A model generated the notes under the pieces. The model did no database searches and was not told the DNA's origin. It worked only from the letters and a program-made list of their open reading frames with translations. 64,000 nt of DNA from Streptomyces sp. NBC_01016 (GTDB lineage Bacteria; Actinomycetota; Actinomycetes; Streptomycetales; Streptomycetaceae). Shown in pieces: positions 1 to 8,364 of this stretch. Both the position numbers and the translations under genes were made by a program. How positions within the stretch are numbered: position 1 is the first letter of the stretch; the number at the start of each line of letters is the position of its first letter. The DNA lies in contig NZ_JAPEOQ010000001.1 in assembly GCF_026341035.1 (NCBI RefSeq), forward strand, positions 4,774,001 through 4,838,000, given 5' to 3'.

Positions 1-797
1 ATCAGCCGCGACGAGGACTGCTCGTACGGCAGCGCCCGGTGCAGCATTCCGGTGTTGTCCCAGATCACCAGGTCTCCCTGGTGCCACTGGTGACGCAGCG
101 TGAACCGCCGCTGCGCCGTCCAGTTCAGGAGGCGGTCGAGGAGTGCCCTTCCCTCCTCCTGCGACCTCCCGACGATCTCGCCCGCGGTCGTGCCGATGAG
201 CAGCGACCTACGGCCGTCCTCGTGCGTCCACACCAGCGGGTGCTCGCGGGCCGGATTGCGGTCCCAGGCCGCTCGCTCCTTCGGCGTCGGATTCGGGGTG
301 ACGTGCAGCTGCGAGGCGGCGAAGCTGTGCACGACCCGGACGCCGTCCAGCTCGGTCCGCTCCGCCGCGGTCAGGGCCTCGTACGCGGCGTAGGTGTTGG
401 CGAACTCGGTGTCGCCGCCGCCACCTCCGTCCACCCGACGGGCCGTCAACAACGTCGCCTTGTCCGGTACTTCACTGGTCGTGCCGTCGATGTGCCAGTA
501 GAACGTGGCCTCGCGGTACGCGGCGAGTCGACTCTTCGACGGGTCGCGGGTGATCGCCTGCACCTCGGGGTGTTCGGGCACGCCGCCGTTCGGCAGTGGC
601 ACGGCCCGGCCGAGGAGCCGGCTGAAGGCGACCAGGTCGGCATCGCTCAGGTCGGCATCGCGGTAGACGACGACACCACGCCGGTCGAGCGCCTCGCGGC
701 ACTCCTCGGCGACCGCCTTGTCCACCAGACGGTGCTCCGACAGACCGGTGATCTGCACTCCGGTCGTCGGGGTCAGCTCCGTGACGCTGATACTCAT
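1..797 (-). CDS. TauD/TfdA-family Fe(II)/2-oxoglutarate dioxygenase, C-terminus cut by window edge
   Basis: The protein should hydroxylate an unknown small substrate using Fe(II), 2-oxoglutarate and O2. Reading down from an ATG at 797, 265 residues are visible and the frame stays open to the window edge. The HxD iron motif is seen as WHIDGT near residues 101-106. The distal iron His lies in GMLHRA (about residue 252), and an Arg that would bind 2-oxoglutarate follows in SSSRLM. Family members are usually 270-300 residues, so only the last 10-30 are missing. It lies 63 bp downstream of the EthD-aldehyde dehydrogenase gene on the same strand and is probably co-transcribed with it from the promoter carrying the operator at 2681. 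Family assignment is firm; the substrate is unknown. Confidence 0.85.
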   Translation of the reverse strand, partial: MSISVTELTPTTGVQITGLSEHRLVDKAVAEECREALDRRGVVVYRDADLSDADLVAFSRLLGRAVPLPNGGVPEHPEVQAITRDPSKSRLAAYREATFYWHIDGTTSEVPDKATLLTARRVDGGGGGDTEFANTYAAYEALTAAERTELDGVRVVHSFAASQLHVTPNPTPKERAAWDRNPAREHPLVWTHEDGRRSLLIGTTAGEIVGRSQEEGRALLDRLLNWTAQRRFTLRHQWHQGDLVIWDNTGMLHRALPYEQSSSRL

Positions 798-860
798 CGA
801 ACCCCTCTCGGTTCTCGGGTCCTGGGTCGCGACGGGTCGCAGGCCCCGGACCGCACCGGC

Positions 861-2624
861 TCAGCCCACGGCCTCGCCGAAGGTCTTGCTTTCCATGAAC
901 TCCTCCAGGCCGGCCACGCCCTTCTCCCGGCCGATCCCGGACTGCTTGTAGCCGCCGAACGGGGTGTCGGAGAAGAAGTAGTTGCCGCCGTTGATGCTGA
1001 ACGTGCCGGTGCGGATGCGCCGCGCCACCGCGAGCGCCCGCTCCCGGTCGGCGCTCTGCACGGCGCCGGACAGGCCGTAGATGGAGTTGTTCGCGATGCG
1101 TACCGCGTCGTCATCGTCGTCGTACGGGATCACCGCGAGGACGGGGCCGAACACCTCCTCCTGGGCGATCTCACTGTCCGGGTCGACGTTGGCCAGCAGC
1201 GTCGGCGCGTAGAAGTACCCGGGATCGATCCGCCTGCCGCCGGTCACCAGCGTGGCGCCGTCGGCGACGGCCCGGCGCACCATGCCGTCGACCTTGTCGC
1301 GCTGCCGCTCGCTGATGAGCGGACCCATGTACGTCTTGGGGTCGTTCGGGTCGCCGACCCGCACCCGTTCCATGCGCCTGGCCACCTGCTCGACGATCGC
1401 GTCGTGGTGGCGGCGCGGCACCAGCATCCGCGAGGTGATCGCGCAGGCCTGCCCGGAGTGCAGACAGATCATGTACGCCGCGTACGTGGCGGCACCCTTG
1501 AAGTCGGCGTCGTCGAGGACCACCAGCGCGGACTTGCCGCCCAGTTCGAGGAAGACCCGCTTGACCGTGTCGCTGGCCGCCGCCATGATCCGCCGCCCGG
1601 TCGGGCTCGCTCCGGTGAACGTCACCAGGTCCACATCGGGGTGCGTGGTGAGTACCTCACCGACCGAGGACCGGGACGAGGAAAGGATGTTGACGACCCC
1701 CGGCGGAATGTCGGTGTGCTCGGCGATGAGCTCGCCGAGGGCCAGGGTCACCAAGGGCGTGTCGGGCGCACCCTTGAGCACGATCGTGCAGCCGGCCGCG
1801 AGTGCGGGGGCCAGCTTGGCCAGGGCCAACTGGTTGGGGTAGTTGTACGGGACGATCGCGGCGGCGACCCCGCCGGCCTCCCACTCCACCCAGCGGTGGT
1901 GTTGTTGCCCCTGGTACTCGACCACTCCCATGTCCTCGACGAACGAGTGGGTCTTGACGAGGTCCGCGTAGTACCGCACCAGCTCGATCGGCTCGTCCAG
2001 TTGCGCGGCGTACGTGAGCATGCGCGGCGACCCGGCGTCCTGGATCGTCAACTCCCGCAATTCCTCGCGGTGTTCCACGAGCGCGGAGTGCAGCTGGTCG
2101 AGGCAGCGGTGACGCAGCTCGGGGTCGGTGGCCCAGTCGGTGGTGTCGAAGGCGCGACGGGCGGCGGTGACGGCCTGCCGAGCCTGCTCGTCGGTGGCAT
2201 CAGGGGCGTGGCCGAGCAGTTCGCCGGTGGCCGGGTTGAAGGAGGCGAACATGGTCTCCGCGCCCGTGAGTTCTCCGTCGATGAGCTGACGTCGCGAGGC
2301 CGACGGGTGGTCCGGGTACTCCGTGGCAACCTTCAGGATCCGCATGCGGGGAGTGGGCTCCATGCTCATCACATCCGACATGTGCAGCCGTCCGTCGGCC
2401 GCCGCCGCCGTCACGTTCTTCACCGCCTGCTGCGGGTCGCCCTCGATCTCGTAGTGGGTGATGTATGGCCCTCCGGGATCCCGTGGTGTGTAGCGCACGG
2501 CGGACACGAAGCCGTCGAGCGCCACCACCTCGGGTAGATGGACCTCGTCGTACCAGCGGTTGAAAGCCTCCGCGACCTTCTCGCTCGCGGGCCGGGACTC
2601 TACGTGCAGGACGTACTTGGCCAT
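861..2624 (-). CDS. EthD-like domain fused to NAD(P)-dependent aldehyde dehydrogenase
   Basis: This is a 587-residue protein. Residues 1 to about 108 look like a dimeric alpha/beta-barrel EthD/antibiotic-monooxygenase-type domain (MAKYVLHVESRP, then a WYDEVHLPEV segment). From about 112 (QLIDGEL) it is a complete aldehyde dehydrogenase. The catalytic Glu is in FLELGGKS near residue 359 and the nucleophilic Cys in SGQACAITS near 393. A plain family member is about 480-500 residues, so the N-terminal 110 residues are an addition. There is no stop or frame change between the two parts. The start is supported by GAAGGAG about 7 nt upstream. It should oxidise an aldehyde to an acid; the EthD part may bind or shape the substrate (inference). 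It is the first gene of a transcript that continues into the TauD gene, with the 15-bp dyad 57 bp upstream. Confidence 0.85.
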   Translation of the reverse strand: MAKYVLHVESRPASEKVAEAFNRWYDEVHLPEVVALDGFVSAVRYTPRDPGGPYITHYEIEGDPQQAVKNVTAAAADGRLHMSDVMSMEPTPRMRILKVATEYPDHPSASRRQLIDGELTGAETMFASFNPATGELLGHAPDATDEQARQAVTAARRAFDTTDWATDPELRHRCLDQLHSALVEHREELRELTIQDAGSPRMLTYAAQLDEPIELVRYYADLVKTHSFVEDMGVVEYQGQQHHRWVEWEAGGVAAAIVPYNYPNQLALAKLAPALAAGCTIVLKGAPDTPLVTLALGELIAEHTDIPPGVVNILSSSRSSVGEVLTTHPDVDLVTFTGASPTGRRIMAAASDTVKRVFLELGGKSALVVLDDADFKGAATYAAYMICLHSGQACAITSRMLVPRRHHDAIVEQVARRMERVRVGDPNDPKTYMGPLISERQRDKVDGMVRRAVADGATLVTGGRRIDPGYFYAPTLLANVDPDSEIAQEEVFGPVLAVIPYDDDDDAVRIANNSIYGLSGAVQSADRERALAVARRIRTGTFSINGGNYFFSDTPFGGYKQSGIGREKGVAGLEEFMESKTFGEAVG

Positions 2625-2680
2625 GGCGGCTCCTTCGCGGGAACAAGGGCGCTTGGATGGTATCTGTATTTCCCTATATG

Positions 2681-2695
2681 GAGAACTGTATTCTC
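2681..2695. promoter_or_regulatory. 15-bp dyad operator (regulon site 1)
   Basis: GAGAACTGTATTCTC is an imperfect palindrome 57 bp upstream of the EthD-aldehyde dehydrogenase start. It matches the seven-site consensus GAGAATNNNATTCTC. It sits between the end of the luxC-like gene and the next gene, so it marks a separate promoter there. Confidence 0.7.
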
Positions 2696-2713
2696 ACAAG
2701 TGGCTGGGACCGC

Positions 2714-4123
2714 TTACCGCGTCCCGTCCTCGTGCACCATCCAGTGCACGAAGCGGTGCAGCGGATACATCGCGTCGTGCGGACTCCCGATGGTGCTCGG
2801 CCCCGCCTCGCCGAGACGCACCACACGCTGTGCGCCACAACTGGCAAGCCGGTCGCGGTAGTCGGCCATCCGCACGGACGGGTGGAAGCCGACCGTCTGC
2901 GTGGCGACCGTGACGCCGCGCAGCGCGTCCTCGAGGGAGTCGACGCGCACAACGTTCGCGACCTTGTTGGTCGGATGGAAGTCCACCGGCTCGTCGGACC
3001 GGATCACCACGCCACTGCCGTCGGCTCGCCCCCACACCCGGAACTCGTCGTCGAGCATCCGCAGCGCCTCGATCTGTTCACGCAGTTCCATGTCGAGAGG
3101 CCGGGTGTCATTGGAGCCCGCCGCCTTCGCGGTGATGTGCGCGTGCAGCCGCGCGCAGAAGCGGTCCGCGTCGGCGTGGTCACCCTCCACGTACAAGAAG
3201 CGGCTGGCGACACAGGCCTCCTGGCCGAGCACCATCACATCGGTCGCGGCGAGCTCGGCGGCCCGCTCCAGGGTGTCTTGCGTGCTGAACGCCTCCCTGC
3301 CGATCATCGAGATCGACGTCTTGGGGTCGAACGACACCAACTGAAAGCCCGGACCGAGGTACTGGACGACATTGTTGATGGCGTCGCCGCCGCCCCATGC
3401 CACGATCTTGTCGAAGTACTGCGGGCGGTACAGGACGCGCTCCACGGACTCGTCGCCGCCGCGCCAGTACGCCGCCGACATGGACGCCACGACGGGATGC
3501 CTGGGGTCGATGTCGGCCATCGTCCGCAGGATCGCGACCGTGGTGAACGGGTCACTCGACGACATCTTGAACAGGTTGACCGCCTTGACCAGCGCTCCTT
3601 GCGCGATGGACTTCACGGCGACGCCCGGCGAATTGCCCGGCAGTACATGGATCAGGCGCGGCGGGAAGGCCCGGACAAAGCTCTTGCGGCCGGTGAAGTC
3701 CTCTTTGGGTACCCAGGAGTCCAGCGCCCTCGGGTCGGGGAAGTTCTCCTCCACCACGGTGCGCAGCAACCGGGCGTCGAGACAGCCGGAGGCGTGCCTG
3801 ACCTGCTCCTCAAGGACCGTGCGGGGCAGTGGGTGGGTGACGGACATCCGGTCGATGCAGTCGACGACGAACGGGTTGTCCGGGGCTCGCAGCCGCTCGC
3901 CCGTCTCCACGAGGAAGTCGATGATGTCGGCGAGCGGCACGTCGAGCAGGGGTGGCACCTCGTCGCGCGGATGCACCGCCCGGTCCAGGTCCAGGGCCGG
4001 GGTGGCGAAGGCGACACCCAGGTCGCGTGAACGGTGGGCGATGTCCTGCCCCTCGTACAGCCGCCCGCGCAGGAAGAACGGTGCCGCGACGGCGGACGGG
4101 GAGCGGGTCCCGGCGGTCGTCAC
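2714..4123 (-). CDS. LuxC-family acyl-CoA/acyl-protein reductase
   Basis: LuxC proteins reduce an activated acyl group (acyl-CoA or acyl-LuxE) to the aldehyde with NADPH. The 469-residue product fits the family length and contains the expected region around the nucleophilic Cys, GQEACVASR, near residue 303. A Rossmann-like segment with SFDPKTSISMIG precedes it. The start is taken as the GTG at 4123, whose GTGA overlaps the luxE stop codon; the open frame extends 12 codons further upstream. The tight overlap with LuxE says the two act as one reductase complex. No luxA/luxB luciferase gene is adjacent, so light production is not suggested. The aldehyde could be handled by the aldehyde dehydrogenase next door (inference). 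Confidence 0.85.
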   Translation of the reverse strand: MTTAGTRSPSAVAAPFFLRGRLYEGQDIAHRSRDLGVAFATPALDLDRAVHPRDEVPPLLDVPLADIIDFLVETGERLRAPDNPFVVDCIDRMSVTHPLPRTVLEEQVRHASGCLDARLLRTVVEENFPDPRALDSWVPKEDFTGRKSFVRAFPPRLIHVLPGNSPGVAVKSIAQGALVKAVNLFKMSSSDPFTTVAILRTMADIDPRHPVVASMSAAYWRGGDESVERVLYRPQYFDKIVAWGGGDAINNVVQYLGPGFQLVSFDPKTSISMIGREAFSTQDTLERAAELAATDVMVLGQEACVASRFLYVEGDHADADRFCARLHAHITAKAAGSNDTRPLDMELREQIEALRMLDDEFRVWGRADGSGVVIRSDEPVDFHPTNKVANVVRVDSLEDALRGVTVATQTVGFHPSVRMADYRDRLASCGAQRVVRLGEAGPSTIGSPHDAMYPLHRFVHWMVHEDGTR

Positions 4124-5484
4124 GACACACCTCGCACATACGCGTCGACGGTGCCGGCGCACCCGATCTTGTCGTCGCCCGCGAGGTCCGCGTAGCGCAC
4201 GATGTCGTTACGGATCGAAGGTCCGGCCGCCCCGCAGGCGCACGGGTCGAGGGTGAGGGAGATCCGGTCGCCCGTGATGACGCCGCCCCAGCGCCCGTCG
4301 AGCGCGAGGTCGAAGAAGGCGGCCCGCCCCTCGACCTCCCCGCTCTCGTGCGGCAGAAGGTGCTCCCCGGACTCGTCGAGCACGAGCGGGACCACCCACG
4401 GAGGCACGTGATAGCGGTCGCCCCGGCGGCACTTGGGCATGCCGGAGTTCAGCTCCTGCATCGAGTGGTTCTGGAAGTTCCGGTCGGCCGGGATGCCGAA
4501 CGTGTCGTGGACGAACTCCTGATAGTGGGGCGGGAGTTGGGCGCGCTTGAGGCCGCCGCCGACGTAGAGACAGTTGTCGGGGTGGAAGTCCTTGCCGGAG
4601 CACCCCATGTCCCGTACGAGCCGGGCAACTTGGTACAACGCGTTCCACATGCCGGAGATGTAGAGCTTCTCCGTGCGGTGCTCGATCAGTGTGTCGGCGG
4701 CGGTCGTCATCGCCTTGTCCAGCGCCTCCTGGCGCCGCGTGGCGGTGCGCTCGAAGTCCGCGAGTTCCTCGGGGAGCGCGGTGCCCTCGGCGATCTTCCT
4801 GCGGAGCAGCACGGTACGAGTGAGTGAGCCCACGGTGATCGGTGGCAGCGGCAGCCGGAACCGCGGCTTGGCCGGATCCCCGAACGCCTGCTCCTGCGCC
4901 TCGGCGATCACCATGTTCTTCGGCACGGCTGCCGTCGGCGCGATGCCGATCATGCGGCGGTCGCCGGTCGGTCGGACGCCCGAGCCCCACGAGAACACCC
5001 CCACCGTGTCCTTGCGGGACCAGTCCATGTCCCGCTCGGTGGCGAGCAGCATCGCCGATTTGCCGGTCGTGCCGCTGGAGCAGGAGACGTGGTGGCCGTG
5101 GTCGCCGAGCCGCGCGATCCACTCGTCGATGCGGTCGCTGCCGTCGAGGTCCGAGGTGTCGAGCGGGGTGATCGGATACGGCGAGACGGTGCCGAGCCAC
5201 TTCGCGAGCCGGTCCCAACGCCCCTGCGTCAGGAAGCTCTCCGGGTAGCTCTTGTAGACGCTGTGCGGGAACAACAGCGTTACCAGGTCGGGCAGTTCAC
5301 GGATTTCGGAGGTGCCGGCCTCGCGGGCGCGGTGGCCCAGGAGCTGGATGCACTCCTTGCGGTCCTGGAAGCGTTCGTCCAGGGCGGCGAGCTGCGTGGC
5401 CCGCAGGTCGCGGGCGGAGTGGGAGAAACGGTCGGAGGCGTCGACGAGCGCTGTCAGTCGGTGTGTTGCGGTTGCTGAGGTCAC
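4120..5484 (-). CDS. LuxE-family acyl-protein synthetase/adenylate-forming enzyme
   Basis: LuxE activates a carboxylic acid as acyl-AMP and passes the acyl group to itself and then to LuxC. The 454-residue product has the phosphate-binding signature SCSSGTTGKSAML near residues 138-150, typical of the ANL superfamily. Further along it has the LuxE-like stretches GMWNALYQV and NHSMQELNSGMPKC. Of two in-frame GTG codons (5493 and 5484) the second is chosen because AAGGG lies 8 nt before it. It overlaps luxC by 4 bp and is divergent from a TetR gene 89 bp away, the likely local regulator. No 15-bp dyad is seen in this divergent region. Confidence 0.85.
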   Translation of the reverse strand: MTSATATHRLTALVDASDRFSHSARDLRATQLAALDERFQDRKECIQLLGHRAREAGTSEIRELPDLVTLLFPHSVYKSYPESFLTQGRWDRLAKWLGTVSPYPITPLDTSDLDGSDRIDEWIARLGDHGHHVSCSSGTTGKSAMLLATERDMDWSRKDTVGVFSWGSGVRPTGDRRMIGIAPTAAVPKNMVIAEAQEQAFGDPAKPRFRLPLPPITVGSLTRTVLLRRKIAEGTALPEELADFERTATRRQEALDKAMTTAADTLIEHRTEKLYISGMWNALYQVARLVRDMGCSGKDFHPDNCLYVGGGLKRAQLPPHYQEFVHDTFGIPADRNFQNHSMQELNSGMPKCRRGDRYHVPPWVVPLVLDESGEHLLPHESGEVEGRAAFFDLALDGRWGGVITGDRISLTLDPCACGAAGPSIRNDIVRYADLAGDDKIGCAGTVDAYVRGVS

Positions 5485-5573
5485 GGGGAACACCCTTCGG
5501 TGAATAGCAACTCGCCCGTATCATTTGCATGGTTCGGGGTCCGAGCACAAGAGGGAGAGCGGGAGAGAACGCC

Positions 5574-6221
5574 ATGACGGACGAGTCCGCCCCACCCCGC
5601 GTACGGGCCGGCCGCCCCACCCGCGAACAGGCGGAGGCCCGCCACCAGGAGCTGCTCGACGCCGCCCTCGACCTGTTCCTCGAGCACGGCTTCGAGGTGG
5701 CGACGATCGACATGATCGCCGCGCGCGTCAGCATGACCAAGCGCACGATCTACGCCCGCCACCCGGACAAGGCGGCTCTGTTCCGTACGGCGATCCAGCG
5801 CGCGATCGAGCGGCAGATCGTCCCGCAGGACGTGCTCGACGAGCTGGACCGGGGCGAGTTGGGCGCGACCCTGGAGGCCATCGCCCGGCTCCGTATCGAA
5901 CAGATCGCCACGTCGCACGGACTGCGCCTGCAGCACCTCATCAACGCCGAGAGCCATCGCTTCCCGGAGATCTTCACCGCGTACGTCGAGCAGAGCACCA
6001 AGCCGCTGATCGACCATGTGGCCGCGGTCCTCCAACGGGCCGTCGAAGCAGGTGAGATCGCCCCCACGAACGTCGAGCACGCCGCGTCGGCGTTCATGAG
6101 CATGGTGGTCGGCGGCCGGGTCCGCTCCATCGTGGGCGGCCTCGCCCCCGGTCAGCGGGAACTCGACGAGAAGGTCGGCTTCGCGGTGCGCCTGCTGCTC
6201 GACGGTCTGCGGCCCCGGTAG
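5574..6221 (+). CDS. TetR-family transcriptional regulator
   Basis: This is a 215-residue regulator. The N-terminal helix-turn-helix spans roughly residues 20-65 (LLDAALDLFLEHGFEVATI, then VSMTKRTIYARHPDKAALF). The C-terminal half is a divergent ligand-binding domain of the kind found in AefR-like regulators. The ATG at 5574 is preferred over an in-frame start 45 bp upstream because a GGGAGAG lies just ahead of it and the helix-turn-helix then starts at the usual distance. It is divergent from luxEC and lies just upstream of the operon that begins with site 2. It is one of two candidates for the protein binding the 15-bp dyads, the other being the TetR at 15775-16437. Confidence 0.85.
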   Translation: MTDESAPPRVRAGRPTREQAEARHQELLDAALDLFLEHGFEVATIDMIAARVSMTKRTIYARHPDKAALFRTAIQRAIERQIVPQDVLDELDRGELGATLEAIARLRIEQIATSHGLRLQHLINAESHRFPEIFTAYVEQSTKPLIDHVAAVLQRAVEAGEIAPTNVEHAASAFMSMVVGGRVRSIVGGLAPGQRELDEKVGFAVRLLLDGLRPR

Positions 6222-6262
6222 GTCTCCGTCGATGGCGCGTGGGAGTCTTACTTCCGCGAAGT

Positions 6263-6277
6263 GAGAATGTTATTCTC
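6263..6277. promoter_or_regulatory. 15-bp dyad operator (regulon site 2)
   Basis: GAGAATGTTATTCTC has perfect outer half-sites (GAGAAT/ATTCTC). It lies 45 bp upstream of the start of the hydratase that heads the four-gene operon 6323-10537. Confidence 0.75.
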
Positions 6278-6322
6278 GCGACGCGACGCCGGGTGCGACA
6301 CCCGGCGAGAAGGAGCCGCCCC

Positions 6323-7126
6323 ATGGGTAATCCCACGGAACAGATCCTGTACGAGGCGAAGGACGGCATCGCCACCATCACGCTGAACCGCCCCGAGGCC
6401 GCCAACGCCCAGTCGATGGACCTGCTCGACGCGCTCGACGCGGCCTGGACCCGGGCGGCCGAGGACACCGACGTCCGCGTGGTCGTGCTGCGCGCCAACG
6501 GCAAGCACTTCTCCGCGGGCCACGACCTCAAGGGCACCTCACACACCCCCGACAAGATCACCCTGGAGCACATCTACGGCCTCGAGTGCCACCGCTACCT
6601 CGGCTATTCGCTGCGGTGGCGGAACGTGCCGAAGCCGTCGATCGCGGCGGTGCAGGGCAAGTGCATCGCGGCGGGGCTGATGCTGTGCTGGCCGTGCGAT
6701 CTGATCGTGGCGGCGGAGAACGCGGAGTTCTCGGATCCCGTGGTGCGGATGGGGATCAGCGGCGTCGAATACCACGGCCACACCTGGGAGTTGGGGGCCC
6801 GCAAGGCGAAGGAGATCCTGTTCACCGGGCGGGCGCTGACGGCCGAGGAGGCCGAGCGGACCGGGATGGTGAACAAGGTGGTACCGCTCGAAGAACTCGA
6901 CGGCGCCACGCGGGAATTGGCAGAGCAGATCGCCCAGATGCCGGCGTTCGGACTGCGGCAGGCCAAGCGCGCGGTGAACCAGACGCTCGACGTGCAGGGC
7001 TTCCAGTCGGCGCTGCAGTCGGCCTTCGACATCCACGAGACCGGGCACGGCAACGCGCTGAGCGTCGACGGCTATCCGATCCTCACCCGCCTCGACGACA
7101 TGAAGAAGCACATCAAACAGGCCTGA
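6323..7126 (+). CDS. Enoyl-CoA hydratase/isomerase (crotonase superfamily)
   Basis: This 267-residue crotonase-fold enzyme should hydrate or isomerise an acyl-CoA. The first oxyanion-hole segment is HFSAGHDLKG, near residue 60. The second is less canonical: VQGKCIAAGLMLCWPCDLIVA instead of the usual GGG-containing loop. The catalytic-acid region reads GISGVEYHGHTWELG, so the reaction (hydration, isomerisation or C-C cleavage) cannot be fixed. The start has GAGAAGGAG upstream. It is the first gene of the operon hydratase, amidohydrolase, then two acyl-CoA dehydrogenases, under site 2. Confidence 0.85.
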   Translation: MGNPTEQILYEAKDGIATITLNRPEAANAQSMDLLDALDAAWTRAAEDTDVRVVVLRANGKHFSAGHDLKGTSHTPDKITLEHIYGLECHRYLGYSLRWRNVPKPSIAAVQGKCIAAGLMLCWPCDLIVAAENAEFSDPVVRMGISGVEYHGHTWELGARKAKEILFTGRALTAEEAERTGMVNKVVPLEELDGATRELAEQIAQMPAFGLRQAKRAVNQTLDVQGFQSALQSAFDIHETGHGNALSVDGYPILTRLDDMKKHIKQA

Positions 7127-7165
7127 GCGAACACAGGTAGCCAGGTACACCGGTAGGGAGAGCCC

Positions 7166-8344
7166 ATGGCTTCGCGCACGCTGCCGTACCCCCTGTTCGA
7201 CGCGGACAACCATCTGTACGAGACCGAGGAGTCGCTGACCCGGCACCTGCCGGACCGCTACCGCGGCGCCATCCAGTACGTGCAGGTGAACGGCCGCACG
7301 AAGATCGCGGTGCGCGGCCAGATCACCGAGTACATCCCCAACCCCACCTTCGATGTCGTCGCGCGACCCGGCGCCATGGAGGACTACTTCCGGCACGGCA
7401 ACCCCGAGGGCAAGAGCCGCCGGGAGATCTTCGGCGACCCGATGCGCTCGGTACCCGCCTTCCGCGAGCCCGCGCCGCGCATGAAGCTGATGGACGAGCT
7501 CGGCATCGACCGGACCCTGATGTTCCCCACGCTCGCCAGCCTCGTCGAGGAGCGCATGCGGGACGATCCGGAGATGATCCACGCCGTCGTGCACTCGCTG
7601 AACCAGTGGCTCGACGAGGTCTGGTCGTTCAACTACCAGGACCGCATCTTCACCGTGCCGGTCGTGAGCCTGCCCATCGTCGACAAGGCCATCGAGGAAC
7701 TCGACTGGTGTGTCGAGCGCGGCGCCAGGGCGATCCTGGTGCGGCCGGCGCCGGTGCCCGGATTCCGTGGCTCGCGGTCCTTCGCGCTGCCCGAGTTCGA
7801 CCCGTTCTGGAAGCGTGTCGTCGAGCACGACATCCTCGTCACGATGCACTCCTCCGACAGCGGCTACTCCAGGTACCAGAGCGACTGGGAGGGCGCCGGC
7901 GGCGAGATGCTGCCGTTCAAGACCAACGTCTTCCGGATGATGGACCAGTGGCGGCCCGTCCAGGACGCCGTGGCCTCCTGGGTGTGCCACGGCGCCCTGT
8001 TCCGCTTCCCCGAACTGAAGATCGCGGTGATCGAAAACGGTTCCAGCTGGGTTGAGCCGCTGCTGCAGAACCTCGCCGACGTCTACAAGAAGGCTCCCGA
8101 GGGCTTCGCGGGCGACCCCGTCGAGGCGGTCAAGCGCAATATCCACGTCAGCCCGTTCTGGGAGGAGGACCTCGGAGAGCTGGCCGACCTCCTCGGCGAG
8201 GACAAGGTGCTGTTCGGCTCCGACTACCCGCACCCGGAGGGCCTGGCCGAGCCGACCAGCTACGTGGACGCGCTGGCAGGCATGGACCAGGAACGCCAGG
8301 CGAAGATCATGGGCGGGAACCTGGCCCGACTGCTGAAGGTGTGA
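7166..8344 (+). CDS. Amidohydrolase-2 (AH2/ACMSD-like) family protein, copy 1
   Basis: This 392-residue TIM-barrel metal enzyme belongs to the group that contains ACMSD-type decarboxylases and C-C or lactone hydrolases. Visible ligand candidates are the N-terminal FDADNHLYE, a mid-protein TMHSSDSGY His, VCHGALFRFP, and the C-terminal Asp of FGSDYPHPEG. The first His of the classical HxH is Asp here (DADNH), as in many AH2 proteins. GTAGGGAGAG precedes the ATG. A close paralogue lies at 19619-20800, and both head-end operons carry the 15-bp dyad, so the two copies probably act on related intermediates of one pathway. The substrate is not known. Confidence 0.8.
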   Translation: MASRTLPYPLFDADNHLYETEESLTRHLPDRYRGAIQYVQVNGRTKIAVRGQITEYIPNPTFDVVARPGAMEDYFRHGNPEGKSRREIFGDPMRSVPAFREPAPRMKLMDELGIDRTLMFPTLASLVEERMRDDPEMIHAVVHSLNQWLDEVWSFNYQDRIFTVPVVSLPIVDKAIEELDWCVERGARAILVRPAPVPGFRGSRSFALPEFDPFWKRVVEHDILVTMHSSDSGYSRYQSDWEGAGGEMLPFKTNVFRMMDQWRPVQDAVASWVCHGALFRFPELKIAVIENGSSWVEPLLQNLADVYKKAPEGFAGDPVEAVKRNIHVSPFWEEDLGELADLLGEDKVLFGSDYPHPEGLAEPTSYVDALAGMDQERQAKIMGGNLARLLKV

Positions 8345-8364
8345 CGACCGGCAGGGAGGCCGAG

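Noticed and set aside
39..2537. An 832-codon plus-strand open frame
   Set aside because: It is antisense to the dioxygenase and EthD-dehydrogenase genes, is rich in Arg, Gly and Val, and has no recognisable domain. It is a high-GC shadow.
2714..5484. A bioluminescence (lux) operon
   Set aside because: Only LuxC and LuxE relatives are present. The LLM proteins elsewhere in the window are F420-type oxidoreductases, not LuxA/LuxB.
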